From Margaritifera margaritifera (Eukaryota; Mollusca; Bivalvia; Unionida; Margaritiferidae), in contig JAQPZY010001412.1 in NCBI GenBank assembly GCA_029931535.1, positions 930,001 through 994,000 on the forward strand: a stretch of DNA of 64,000 nt, written 5' to 3'. The position numbers and the translations under genes were made by a program. A model generated the notes under the pieces. It searched no databases and was not told where the DNA came from. It was given only the letters and a program-made list of their open reading frames with translations. Of this stretch, positions 46,279-57,440 are shown one piece after another; the first letter of the stretch is position 1, and the number at the start of each line of letters is the position of its first letter.

Positions 46279-46865
46279 AATACAATTTGAATATGCCGAT
46301 CTGATCCCAAGAAAATTGTTCGATGTGATGTATTGGTAAAAGCAAGATTTAACAAGTATTCTATCCTTGTTATCAATGATCCAAAAATCTTATAATAGCT
46401 TTTATTGGTACTAATATATGACACAGACTTATTGATTAGGTATGTGGTTGTAAATATATTTCATATACTAGATGCATTAGTTTGGCACCATCCATCCATT
46501 CACCCATCCCTTCACTATCTATATATAGATCCGTCCCTGTACACCTGCAGAGAAAAGAAGCCGGATATAAATTATCAAACTCATTATTATAATTATCACT
46601 AGAGAGTTTCTTCTGTTACATAGCCCACAAAAAAACCTAGTAGCAAACTTTCTTAGAACTATATTCAAAGTATTAACTTACGTCTCGATTACTCAAGGAG
46701 AATAACTTATCTATTACCGTTTAATATATTCTTCAGTGTGCTACTTTAAGAGTTGCGTCAAAAAGCCTTTAATAGCAGTATTCGTCATCGCTTTAATTAC
46801 TTTTTTTATCAGATACAAATCAGTAAATTAATTTTAAAGGTGGAATCGTATCCTATAATATTGTA
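46277..46865. other. AT-rich spacer
   Basis: A small CATC-type cluster lies at 46488-46512. Open frames here are short and featureless. Confidence 0.5.
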
Positions 46866-47390
46866 TTTATTTTGCACTCTCATCGATGAATTTCCATCAT
46901 CAGTGACATTGTTTTGTGTGTGTTTGTTTGTTTATTTTGCACTCTCATCGATGAATTTCCATCATCAGTGACATTGTTTTGTGTGTGTTTGTTTGTTTAC
47001 TTTGCACTCTCATCGATGAATTTCCATCATCAGTGACATTGTTTTGTGTGTGTTTGTTTGTTTATTTTGCACTCTCATCGATGAATTTCCATCATCAGTG
47101 ACATTGTTTTGTGCGTGTTTGTTTGTTTATTTTTCACTCTCATCGATGAATTTCCATCATCAGTGACATTGTTTTGTGTGTGTTTGTTTGTTTATTTTGC
47201 ACTCTCATCGATGAATTTCCATCATCAGTGACATTGTTTTGTGTGTGTTTGTTTGTTTATTTTGCACTCTCATCGATGAATTTCCATCATCAGTGACATT
47301 GTTTTGTGTGTGTTTGTTTGTTTATTTTGCACTCTCATCGATGAATTTCCATCATCAGTGACATTGTTTTGTGTGTGTATTGTTTGTTTA
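46866..47390. repeat. 65-bp minisatellite, eight copies
   Basis: Each unit holds CACTCTCATCGATGAATTTC, CATCATCAGTGACATTG and a GTTTGTTTG run. Copies start every 65 bases from about 46874 and differ from each other at only a few positions, so the array is young or kept uniform by conversion. Confidence 0.95.
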
Positions 47391-49585
47391 TATTTGCTTA
47401 ATGATTTTATCCAAAGACATAGATTATGGATTTATCATGCAACTGGTCCCAGAATGAAATATTTAAGGTGAGAAAAAAAATATTATTTTTCAACCTCAAA
47501 CATAGTATTCATAGTTTTAGTACAATTCGAAAACTGTATGCATTAGAAAGACCTCAGACAGAGAGCGATAATAAGATAATGGTATATTGGAGTTGGGTTG
47601 TCGATATTTTGCATGGAGAAACTGAGTAATTACTTTTCTTCTACTAATAATCGGAAACTTTGCTCTGAAAACATCTTAGTGTAAAATATTAGCTTACCTA
47701 GGTCTTCATTTATTGATTGATCTCATACGCTATATACTTTTTGCTCAGATGCTGCAAGCCATTTCCATGAGAGGCGAAAAACACTATTAATTAATGTACC
47801 TAAGTAGGAATTACCTTTGATCTTGATAAATTCTATTACTTCAAAGCAATAACCTGAACCCACACACATTGTTTATAAAGGCTCATATGGACGAAGCAAA
47901 GAATACAGAAAACATTCCCTTATTTCGTATATATGTCGTGGTATTCTGTCCAATCTCTAAATTGCAGGAGTTTCAGTTGCTGATACTGGAAGAATGCAAT
48001 ATTGCTACAGTTAAACTAATTTTTCAAAATCGTTAAGACATACAAAGCAGTTACATTTCTTAACAAGTACCAATATACCAATGGCTATGACTTTTAGGGC
48101 ATGAATAACACTCTTTCTTATCCTGCGTTCTTGCATATTTAAAAGTAAATGATCACCCATCTGAAGTCCACAAAAAGATCACCCATCTGAAGTCCTCAAA
48201 ATGATCACCCATCTGAAGTCCTCAAAAAGATCACCCATCTGAAGTCCTCAAAATGATCACCCATCTGAAGTCGTTGCTTCTCTTAAGATGCTCACATTTT
48301 ATTCACCTCAGAGACAATGTAACGCTAACGTCTGAGCTATCGACATTACGTTTGCCTGACTATAAGAAGCTTTCTTTAAAGAAATTGTTGGTGTTTTAGG
48401 GAAAACCTAATTAGATTTTGGCCTCTTTGTCCTTCTGCTTACTTGGCCCTAATCCTGTATTAATATAGGTCCGAAAAAGTCTGCCCGGCCGGATAACAGT
48501 TTTGTCCTATATTTAAAAGGAGTTTAGTATTAAAAACAGGGTATGTAAAAGTATACATAATTCTGTTTACATATTATAAATGACGATATATCGGCACAAA
48601 TTAATCAAAAGATAATTTCTTTTTTTAATTAGCCACGCGAGAAAATTGTCAGACATGATGTAATCTCATATGATATTAATAACGTACTATTCTTCTTCTT
48701 CGATAAATAAGTTCTGAAGCTACTAAAGATATTTTATTTAAATTAAGATCATAAAAATAGGAATGATTTTTGTCTAAAAATAGAAGCAATTATGACAGGC
48801 ATTCAAATTTTAAAAATAATCGTGTCATACATACAGATATTGAAGTTATTTGTATACTTATAACATTCATATTTTACATTTCATTTACTGTTTATGACAC
48901 CCACTCTTTCATGCACATATTACAGAACAAGAACTTCATATAATTTATTGCAACCTAATGTTAATTACTCGATGTTTGCTTCAAGGATATTGTTTGTTAT
49001 CCATCATTTCAAAGGCCGCAGGTGATAGAAATCCTGATCGGAATGTTCAGGATATTTATTGCCAGCAAATCTAAATTTCCCCAGAGTAATGATTCCGTGT
49101 TCTCTATATTGGAGAGTAATTTTCTTCTACGCACGTTTAATGCATGCTGTCGGCAATCTGATTAAGAAACTCGTCTAAATAGTCCATCAGTGGCAGTAAA
49201 AGGCTTCTATTGTGATATTGTTGTCTATTTTTATCCAATACCAATCACTGAATCATTGAGCTGTCTGTCATGTTCTGTCATTTACCTACCAGTCCATGGG
49301 TAATACAACCACTGCGAGGCAATTGTTGTGCAAGAAAAGGCACGTAGAACTTAAATTATATATTATTATGAACCTCGTAACTAAACGCACCATAAATGTG
49401 ATAAATTAAAAAGTATTATCCAATATCATGAAAAATTATTTTCTAGGCTGAATGTTTATAATTAAACGTAAGTAGGAGATTTTATTCTCAGAAATAAGGA
49501 CAAATAATAATCGAGATCATTAAAAATGAGTACTATTCTACGTAGCATTAATTCGTCGGTTGTTTTTAATATAGTAAATAATCAT
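47391..49585. other. AT-rich spacer with one short tandem repeat
   Basis: Apart from the 26-bp repeat at 48151-48273, no gene or element was recognised. The frame at 47426-47629 has no motif. Confidence 0.5.
48151..48273. repeat. 26-bp tandem repeat, five copies
   Basis: The unit GATCACCCATCTGAAGTCCT plus CAAAAA or CAAAAT starts at 48151, 48177, 48203, 48229 and 48255. Confidence 0.95.
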
Positions 49586-49589
49586 TTAA

Positions 49590-50420
49590 AACTCAAAAAG
49601 GTTTGTGCAAGATGGGGTCAGTTTTTGTTGACGCTAAACAGCTACTCGGCAAATATGAAAAGAGTGACTAGAGACGTTTGAATGAGATTGTCACATGTGA
49701 AAAAACAAGGATTTACTTTTTTGAACCCTATTAAAGAGAAACTAATAAAGCTTAGATCGGATAAAACGAACAAAGCCCACAAATCGTTCGACGTAGTCGG
49801 ACTGCCAAGAGAGTGTTATACTCACTATTTTTTAATGCGAAAGGTTCTGTCATCCAAGTACCTGTGCCTGACTATCAGTTTCACTGGACATATTTATGCC
49901 TCCAAAGTGTTGTCACTAAAGTGCCACCCGTCCGCGCACAGATACTCGAGGTATCCATCTATTCAATGACAATGCACCTGCTCATAAATTCGCCGTCGTG
50001 ATAGACTTCCTGAAGAAGCACAGCATCCAAACTATTGCAAATCCTCCATACAGCCCAAATTTAGCTCCAAGAAATTTTTGGCTGAATCACGTTATCAAAG
50101 ATTAGCTATTGGAGAGACGATTTGAAAGCCCTGATTTAGGTCCAAGTAATGTTTGGTTGAATCCCGTTATCAAAGATTCGCTGAGAGATAGACGATTTGA
50201 AAGCCGCCATGCCTTTGGAAGTGGTGTTTTCCAGTGCATGAACAACATTAAAAACACTGAATACAAAATGGCATTTAATAATTGCATAATCAGACTGAAA
50301 GTGTTTAGGTGCATGGGAAGTACTTTGAGAGGATGCACTGACGCACTCTTCACAAATTCAGAACTTTGTTGTACAGCACACGTATATTCAGAACTTTTTA
50401 AATACACCAACTAGTGCCCA
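49590..50420 (+). pseudogene. mariner-type transposase relic with internal duplication
   Basis: mariner transposases carry a D,D34D active site. Fragments in changing frames give CARWGQFLLTLN-like sequence near 49610, then AKRVLYSLFFNAKGSVIQVPV, FNDNAPAHKFAVVIDFLKKH (second catalytic Asp kept) and PPYSPNLAPRNFWL. In the last block the third catalytic Asp is replaced by Asn (and by Ser in the duplicated copy). A 75-bp segment is duplicated in frame, so the 'RRFES' step occurs twice. The C-terminal part (VFQCMNNIKNTEYKMAFNNC) is typical. The N-terminal DNA-binding region is missing. The copy is dead. Confidence 0.7.
50053..50205 (+). repeat. 75-bp in-frame duplication inside mariner relic
   Basis: Two adjacent copies share TTTAG-TCCAAG, GTTATCAAAGATT and GACGATTTGAAAGCC (at 50116 and 50191). 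The copies have since diverged, so the duplication is not recent. Confidence 0.85.
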
Positions 50421-50529
50421 CTAAAATATATTATTTCGCTGGATTTAGTTTCAGAGTATCGTTTCCATATTTTGTAATTAGCGTTAATGTCTCAATTAGT
50501 CTTAACTATACAAATATATACCAGAAAGT

Positions 50530-50665
50530 CAAACGAGTGTATTAATATTAGAGAATAACAAGTAAGCTCTATACAACGAGTGTAATATTATTAGAGAATA
50601 ACAAGTAAGCTCTATACAACGAGTGTAGTAATATTAGAGAATAACAAGTAAGCTCTATACAAGAA
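50530..50665. repeat. Tandem repeat of about 44 bp, three copies
   Basis: The core AGAGAATAACAAGTAAGCTC, followed by TATACAACGAGTGTA, is repeated three times. Confidence 0.9.
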
Positions 50666-50669
50666 CAGA

Positions 50670-52330
50670 AAAAAGTACGGGTTCTTAAGTCGGGTTTAGA
50701 AGAGAAAATAAAGAAAGAAAAATAACAGGAGAAACAATACTGTTGCATGTAGACAAAAAAGATAAAGGTTTGTTTAAACAATATCAGTACTATATATTCA
50801 AGACTTCTGAAATAATCGCTTAAAAAACGGTTTAAACATCGTTTTACTCCATGTACGGGAAGGTTATAAAACAATACATTTACTAACGGTATAAACATCC
50901 TGCAAAGGAATAACGTTTCTTTTAAAGAAACAACGAGTTCACATGTACACTTTTAGAAAACAACGAGAATGTTCTAAATTAAAAACTCTCGTTTAAAAGA
51001 AAAAATAATTATTCATATATTATACAAAAATTATCACAAAGTGAAAACGATAATAAAATAGTGAAATATACATTGAACTTTTTAAACTTAATTAAATAAG
51101 AAAATATTGATACTATATTTTCATTTTTATATGTTAATAATTAATAGTAAAATATCTATTGAAGCATTGCTTTTAAAATAAATCAACGATGTGGACTTTA
51201 GTACGTAAATTACCGATTCCAAAGAAAAAAACCTGCAGGATTCAGTAATTGGTCTACAAGCAGGAAAGGGTTGAGTCTTATGAATAAACAACATTCTCAC
51301 AAAAAAATCACGAAAAGACTTTGAGATTCATTCAAGAACAATTTTAATGAGTACAGATTTTGTACTGTAAAATTTCAGCTAGACATAACGATCAGATTTA
51401 TTAAGAAAGGCAGCAATTAGGGAGAGAAAGTTGAGTACAGAGAATTCTACCGCAGAACAAAGCCTATTACTTTAATGGACAAAGGTAAAAAGGATAATGT
51501 CATTCAAAATCTTATTTGACATTTACATACCAAATCTGGATAGGAAATAAGTGAAAGTACAAATGAGTGTTTGACTGGATGGATTATTTAACATACCAGC
51601 CGCTCAGAAGAAACTCATATATAGATTTGCTTGATTTTTATTTAGTGATTGATATTTTGCTGTTAACCTGATCATATGAAACGAATTAAATATACATACT
51701 GTGGGCATCTACATTTTCATTATCACTTACTCCACGTTTCATTATCACTTACTCCACACTCGTTGCATATTATAGCAACCTCTTTAAAGCTCATTCTGGG
51801 AGAATTAAGCGTGAGTTAGTTAAATCTATTATGTCGGTAATATTCTCCTCGTGGTGTGTTGTAGAATAAAGCAATTCATTTTCTGTACTTATCATTAACT
51901 GACTGAGCAACTGATTCTAGTTTCTAGTTCGTAATCATGATTGCTAACTTGTATTACTTCAGCTGCTTTGACAAGTGTAATGGTAAATCTGAAATCCTTA
52001 GGAAGATGACACGAACACGGTGGACAATGATCTGTCAAAAGCTTTAAGTCAAGTGGTATTCTAAATGTATTTAAATATACACAAACTGTAAAGCTTTTGT
52101 ACCAGTATTTGTGTATTAGCAGTTCATAAATTGTGTACCACTGAATTCAAAAGACACGAATAAACTACCATGCATAATCATGATTTGTGGGCTTAGCTTT
52201 GGAATGCAAACATGTAAGGTTTGTTCTGGTTTAATGCTGGTAGAGGTGTGTGCAATACAAAGATGTGTGTGATTGATGTACTTAAATCCTTGTGATATTT
52301 TTTCCTGTTTGTTTAGAGTTATGACGACAT
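50670..52330. other. AT-rich spacer
   Basis: No gene was recognised. The frame 50569-50898 (minus) runs through the short repeat and has no motif. A small duplication of TTTCATTATCACTTACTCCAC lies at 51715-51758. Confidence 0.5.
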
Positions 52331-52339
52331 TTTCGTTAT

Positions 52340-53470
52340 TTATTCACTCCAAAAGCAACTGTGAATACGGTCTGTCTGGTCAAAGAAACGTTGTGCACCT
52401 GTGGTACAGCTTTGTCGTTGTCCAGAATGGACAAGCTTTGTTGTGTTGCACCCACTGTGCACCTTGTTGGATTTGCCAATGATGCGGCAACAACGTCAGA
52501 AAGTGACAACATTGACACAAATACCAATCACAAGTGCAATACCTATGTATTCGTATTTTACTTGATCTTTAGAGGGTTTATATAAATCATTCAGTTTAGG
52601 TTGCCTTCTTCTTTTTGCAATTTTTGCCTTACCGTCAGGATCAATTAGGTCAATTGTATCATCAACATTATGAATTTAGGCATGTAAAAGGAAAAAAAAA
52701 AAAAAAAATAAAATAAATAAAAGCATCTTCTAGATTGTTTAGGTAGTGTCATCAAACATTGTTCTCTCAGTCTATCATTCAAGTAGGCATATGCTTTTGA
52801 TCTATTTTTTTATTGCATTCTGAAGTTCTCTTTTCACGTTCAATTTTGTCATCATCATCTCAAGCTGGATGATATGCACTGAACAGAGAACTAATTCCTG
52901 TAAATACTAAACCATTAGATATTTCTTTTCCAATCATAATTACTGCTGTAGGCATTTGATGGTCCCAGTTTATATTTTAGATCCTGCGTGAAAGGTCCTT
53001 CGTTGTGTTTCAGTCCAATTATTAAAAGATTGTTCTTTTCTGTCTTTCTGTGATTGTTAAAGATAAGTTGGTAAAGTACCATAGTTTTCCAGAGATGTAT
53101 CGATTTCTTCTATATCGCTATGCAAACAGCTATTTCGGTGTTTCATCCTTTCTTCAATTGGTTGTAAATACTGTCTGATTTTAGGTAAATCATTTTATCT
53201 TTTTCTTACTATTTGCAAGGCTTGCATAGCATTCGATACATGATTGAATCTTTGTCTTTCTTGTAGATCTAAAACCTTTTACTTTTTATTTTGTTTTTGT
53301 CTGTTACCATCAATTAGTTTTTGTAGCTCTGAGATTTTTCTAGCCCTGTCATTATCACTCTCTGAAATGGTTTTATTTATCGTCAGCTTTTTTGATCCAC
53401 GTCGTGATACCTTTCAAACAGTTATGCTTTAGAGTCTTACAAATTTGATTATTAACTCATTTTTGTACAA
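52340..53470 (-). pseudogene. Charged coding relic of second Polinton-like element
   Basis: The minus strand gives, across stops, ISELQKLIDGNRQKQNKKSK, QALQIVRKR, IRQYLQPIEERMKHRN and NNWTETQRRTFHAGSK. Nearer 52900 it gives AVIMIGKEISNGLVFTGI, and near 52600-52650 LIDPDGKAKIAKRRRQPKLN. Long charged helices followed by a basic tail suggest a structural or DNA-binding protein. No family is recognised. The frame near 52340-52530 (LANPTRCTVGATQQSLSI) may be its end or another gene. Confidence 0.35.
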
Positions 53471-54099
53471 AATGTTTATTATTTTATTAGCTGCATCATA
53501 TGTTTCTACTTGTAATGCAGTTATTACTAAAGTTTAAGTTAGTGTCACCTATTTCACTTAGTACAGCATTTTTTTCCATTCGTTTATGTAAATATGTTTA
53601 TAGATTTTGTTTTATTCTGTACATGATCAAAGTTTATTTTTTTACATGTTGTTACAGTCATACCGTGAAAAGCTACAACTTCTCCATTTTCATCTCTGAT
53701 GCTGATATTCAATCTGTTAATTGCACACCGCTACAAATAAATGTGAAAAATACGTTGAATTCCAGTTGATATCATGTCGTCATCTTTTAGTTAATTTATA
53801 AATGATCAAGTTGTTGATTAGAATAATTTTGCTAATTATTTATTTTAAAGCTGAAATTACGACATCTGCTGATGATTTGAAATTTTTCCAGCTCTTGCAT
53901 ATATAAAGATATCATACATCTTATTGATTTATTTTTCTTCCATTTTTCTAAAACTCTTTTCAGTCAAGTTTTACCGATTATCTCTTTTTATGTTCTATTC
54001 GCAGTAGCTGTGTTTCATTTCTGTTTGTACTCATCGACTTTGTAAAATTGGGCTACTTTTTTTTTTTTTTTTTTCTCTTCCATAAATCCCAATTATTTT

Positions 54100-55260
54100 T
54101 GTAAAGATGATGTATCTATTTCTGCGCTATTTAAAAAGCGAAAGGGTGATGAACTATTTGTAGCTTTTGAAAAATGTGAAGAGATTGAAGATTTCGCCAG
54201 AGATGACTGCGATAATAATCAACTGAAAATATTGAAACACACTCAGATGAATCTGACCTATGAACATAAGGTTTTAATACTACTCAACAGTCTAGACTTT
54301 ATACAAAAATAAAGAATTTATAATGTCTAACAACTGCAATGCTAGTGATGAATGTATCATCAAACTGCGTTCAGAGGTAGACATGGCGAAAGTTTATGTA
54401 TTATCCAAAGGACTGAATGGATCAGTAAATCCACGTATTACAAAGAAAGTGGAAGGGACTTTTCAAAATTAACTCACTTTTGAAAGTGCTGGATGTTCTA
54501 GTTTTTCAAATGAATTAAGTAAAAAAAAGATGTAAAAATAAAGGTAGAAAAAGTTATTTGTTAAACATGCACTTGTTAACCCTGCACACCATGTGGTTCC
54601 CCCATCGCAAGAAACAGGAGAAACAAAACCTACATTGCGGAGCAGCTATGATAGAGATCATCCATTACACCCAACAGTTGTCATCCGACAACTAAAATAA
54701 ATGACTGAGTATACCCGAGATTCAAGCAATATACACAAATGGTTCATTTTATAACCAATAATTATAAAAGAATATTCACTCCTTAAGAGGAAAGAAAATT
54801 TGATAATTACTTAAATTCTGTAGAAGTTTCTAATCAAACATTGAGTTCATGGCATTTGACCTCGAAAAAGATTTTTAAAAACATTGAAGATTTTAAAAAA
54901 GCACTCCAGCAGAGAAATAGCCCCCCCCCCAGGCTATATTGCAAGAACAGTTGCAAAAGGCTGAAGTCATAAACGCTCAAGTTGGTGGAGATCGAACGCA
55001 GTTAGTGAGCAACTTTAAAGCAAATATTAAAACAATCAATTCAAAAGCTATGGAAAAATTTTCACTAGGTAAAAGGCTGAAACAATTTTCTTAAGAAAAG
55101 TGTGTAACAGTAGCTGCAAATCTCAACAGTTGGTCCATCTAGAGCAAATACTGTAAGGAGTGCTGTAGCTGGTGGTGGTGGTGGAGGAGGTCGAGGACTA
55201 GATGAGGAGATCAACGATAAAATTATTTAACATTTAGACAGTAGTTTTCGAGTCTGCAAA
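54100..55260 (+). pseudogene. Unidentified protein(s) of second Polinton-like element, Gly-rich C terminus
   Basis: Plus-strand pieces read in order ISALFKKRKGDELFVAFEKC, CIIKLRSEVDMAKVYVLSKG, LTSKKIFKNIEDFKKALQQR, LQKAEVINAQVGGDRTQLVS and finally VRSAVAGGGGGGGRGLDEE ahead of a stop at about 55228. Stops and frame changes separate them, with a C-run at 54922-54930 at one break. The composition is clearly coding-like. The pieces may form one gene or two neighbouring genes. A Gly-run near the C terminus of a helical protein is seen in some virion proteins, but no family can be named. Confidence 0.4.
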
Positions 55261-56610
55261 TAAACAGGAAATATGTATTATAAATAACAAAAATATATTT
55301 TTATTTATGAAATGTCAGTAGGAAATTCACAACCAGATGTTGTCAGACACACTGCCCAGTTTAGTAGATTATTCCAGAATTTCATCTCACACTGTTATCT
55401 GCATATTGTCGTAGAGTCATCACTGTCAAAGTTTAAAGTGTATTTGCAAAAAATGTTTAATGGCCTGTATGCGAAAAACTGAGTTTCCGTAAAGTAAATA
55501 TTTATTTTGTAAAATTCCTTTCAATAAGTTAATATGGCTATGGTTACTTAAACGCTTTAGTGTATTAAACTGAGTTGCCGGATGGTACTGTGCTTATTAG
55601 TTGTTTTTGATCTGGAATTAATTTATCTGCGATACATTTTTTGCTGTCTATACTGAAACATTAGTGTGTTGAGCAATGCTCGCCTATACTTCCTATATGA
55701 AACTGGCTTTTCTTGTGCAAATACATTGAAACTCTATTTACAGTCTTTCATTGTGTAATTATATTTCCCATTAGATTTCCTCTATAATCTCTTAATTTCT
55801 TCTATTGTAATACCAGATTAATGTCGTTTCTTGTACACCATTTTTGCATCCCTGGTATTTTGTGTCTCGTTTTTCCATTTAGTCCCTTAGTTTCTCCATA
55901 TTGCGTATGTAACATTTTACAACTATTCGTTTTCCTTCTGAAGGTGCAACGGGAAACAGCGTGTCCTGTAAATGTGCTTGTTCTAATTATTTCAGTACTT
56001 TTCGTTTCAATTACTGTACTGGTTGTTAGTTCATGCAGATGGTGTAAAACCGATTTCCATACCAAGTTCGAAGATTGTATGCATGAGTTAATATTGTTCA
56101 TCAAAAATGCATAGTTGATCGAGAATTTGTGTGCATCGCTGCTATACCTTCTGTAGATGAAATTTGGAAGAAATGTAAATGTTCTCATAATTGTATCAAC
56201 AGCTGTGTGATCTTCATTACCCTATATTTTATTCAAAATCTCATAGACCAGCGTGAAGTCTTTGATGCTGTATTGGTTTTTATGCGTTTTTGAGAAGCAG
56301 TTGAAATCACCTTTACCTTTTGAATTCTATCTCTTTTCATTTTTTCTATGGTGTCATTTATTAGTATGCCAGTAAATTGTTTACAATCTAGTCGATTGTA
56401 TCATGTATTCCATGTTTACCATTTTTATTTACCGTGATATTTTTGAATGTGCTTTGTTTTTCACATTCATTTTGTGCTGAATCAAACTGCACATGAGGTG
56501 CACATTAGGTACTTGTTTTAACTTATTCATTTCTTAACGTACAGTCATTCCATATTTGTTACATGCCAGAAAATAGTTATTTTTCAAAAACTCAAGGTTT
56601 TCATGCCTCT
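55261..56610 (-). other. Decayed part of the second Polinton-like relic
   Basis: A 128-codon minus-strand frame at 55802-56188 (IMRTFTFLPNFIYRRYSSD) is the longest open piece and is mildly coding-like. Around 56390-56480 the minus strand reads NITVNKNGKHGIHDTID. The stretch lies between the integrase and the plus-strand gene, where the element should have more genes. None can be identified. Confidence 0.3.
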
Positions 56611-56617
56611 TAATACT

Positions 56618-56618
<1 letters not shown>

Positions 56619-56682
<64 letters not shown>

Positions 56683-56702
56683 ATATATATATATATATAT
56701 AT
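56619..56702. repeat. (AT)n microsatellite
   Basis: An AT run with one CT interruption, inside or at the edge of the second Polinton-like relic. Confidence 0.95.
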
Positions 56703-56869
56703 TGTGCTTGAATAGTCTCCGTAGGAACGGTGTGCCTTTGGCAAGTCATTTATACAAACGGAATAATGTTTTTGCTGACTCCCAACTGTTAAACGATACG
56801 TTATATCCTTTCTACTTCATAAGTACATACCTTTTACCTTTCATTCTTATGGTCTTCACAATTGTTTCA

Positions 56870-57440
56870 GCTTTTATATGTAATCGCGTTTGTCTTATAG
56901 AGATAACTGTTGTTCGTAAAACATACCCTCGATATCATCAAAGCGTTAACACAATTTCCGGTTTCATTTTTACTCAAATGCTTCCACATTCTAGTCTTCA
57001 GAATTATGTTAACCTGTCCAATACAGATGCTTTTTGTCCGTGTAAGAAGAAAAGTACTCAGTGTTTCCCTTTTCCAGCACATCGTCAACTTTTTGTTGTA
57101 AAACTCTTTTCCTTGATGAAACTGTATATGTCTCTCTTTGAAGATTTCTCTGAAATCATCGTGCATATAATCTTTCTTTTTCTGTTTTACCCTCTCGGTC
57201 CGAGAGTATTTTGAGAAGATGTATATCACTGAGAAAATGTATACCCATTGTTGTATTTTTATATGCTTGCATGTCAACAATGTCTAATTGCCACTGGTCA
57301 TCCGCGTGACTAACATATACCTTTCTGCATGGAAATTGTTTTCTACCTTGCTTGTGCAATGTGCAGGTAAATTGCTCAGTTAACCATTCCTTTAATTCAG
57401 CGTATTTTATTATCTTTTTTCTATTTAATTTTGTTACTAC
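56870..57440 (-). pseudogene. Polinton-type retroviral integrase relic, catalytic residues lost
   Basis: Integrase joins the element to host DNA. The minus strand reads WLTEQFTCTLHKQGRKQF, then VSHADDQWQLDIVDMQAYKN with the first catalytic Asp. In later frames it has FKERHIQFHQGKEFYNKK and IILKTRMWKHLSKNETGN. This D-x-QW-x-D-x-VDMQ and LKTRMWK combination is characteristic of the integrase found in Polintons and in some retroelements. The second catalytic Asp, expected just before QGKEFYN, is His. The Glu expected about nine residues before LKTRMW is replaced by Gly. A frame change near 57200-57230 splits the domain. Confidence 0.65.

Larger units (their letters stand above)
52340..57440 (-). 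mobile_element. Second, AT-rich Polinton/Maverick relic with integrase
   Basis: A retroviral-type integrase is recognisable on the minus strand at 56870-57440. Coding-like remnants follow on both strands down to about 52340. They include a minus-strand charged protein and a plus-strand protein ending in a Gly-run. Opposite gene directions and a standalone integrase fit Polintons. Unlike the 1-14 kb islands the relic is as AT-rich as its surroundings, which suggests greater age or a different source. An (AT)n block interrupts it at 56619-56702. No terminal repeats were found. Confidence 0.5.

Noticed and set aside
48151..48273. CRISPR-like array
   Set aside because: The 26-bp units are directly adjacent with no unique spacers and the DNA is eukaryotic. 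It is a tandem repeat.
56603..57214. 203-codon plus-strand open frame
   Set aside because: It begins in the (AT)n run and continues antisense to the integrase relic. Its hydrophobic look comes from reverse-reading that gene.
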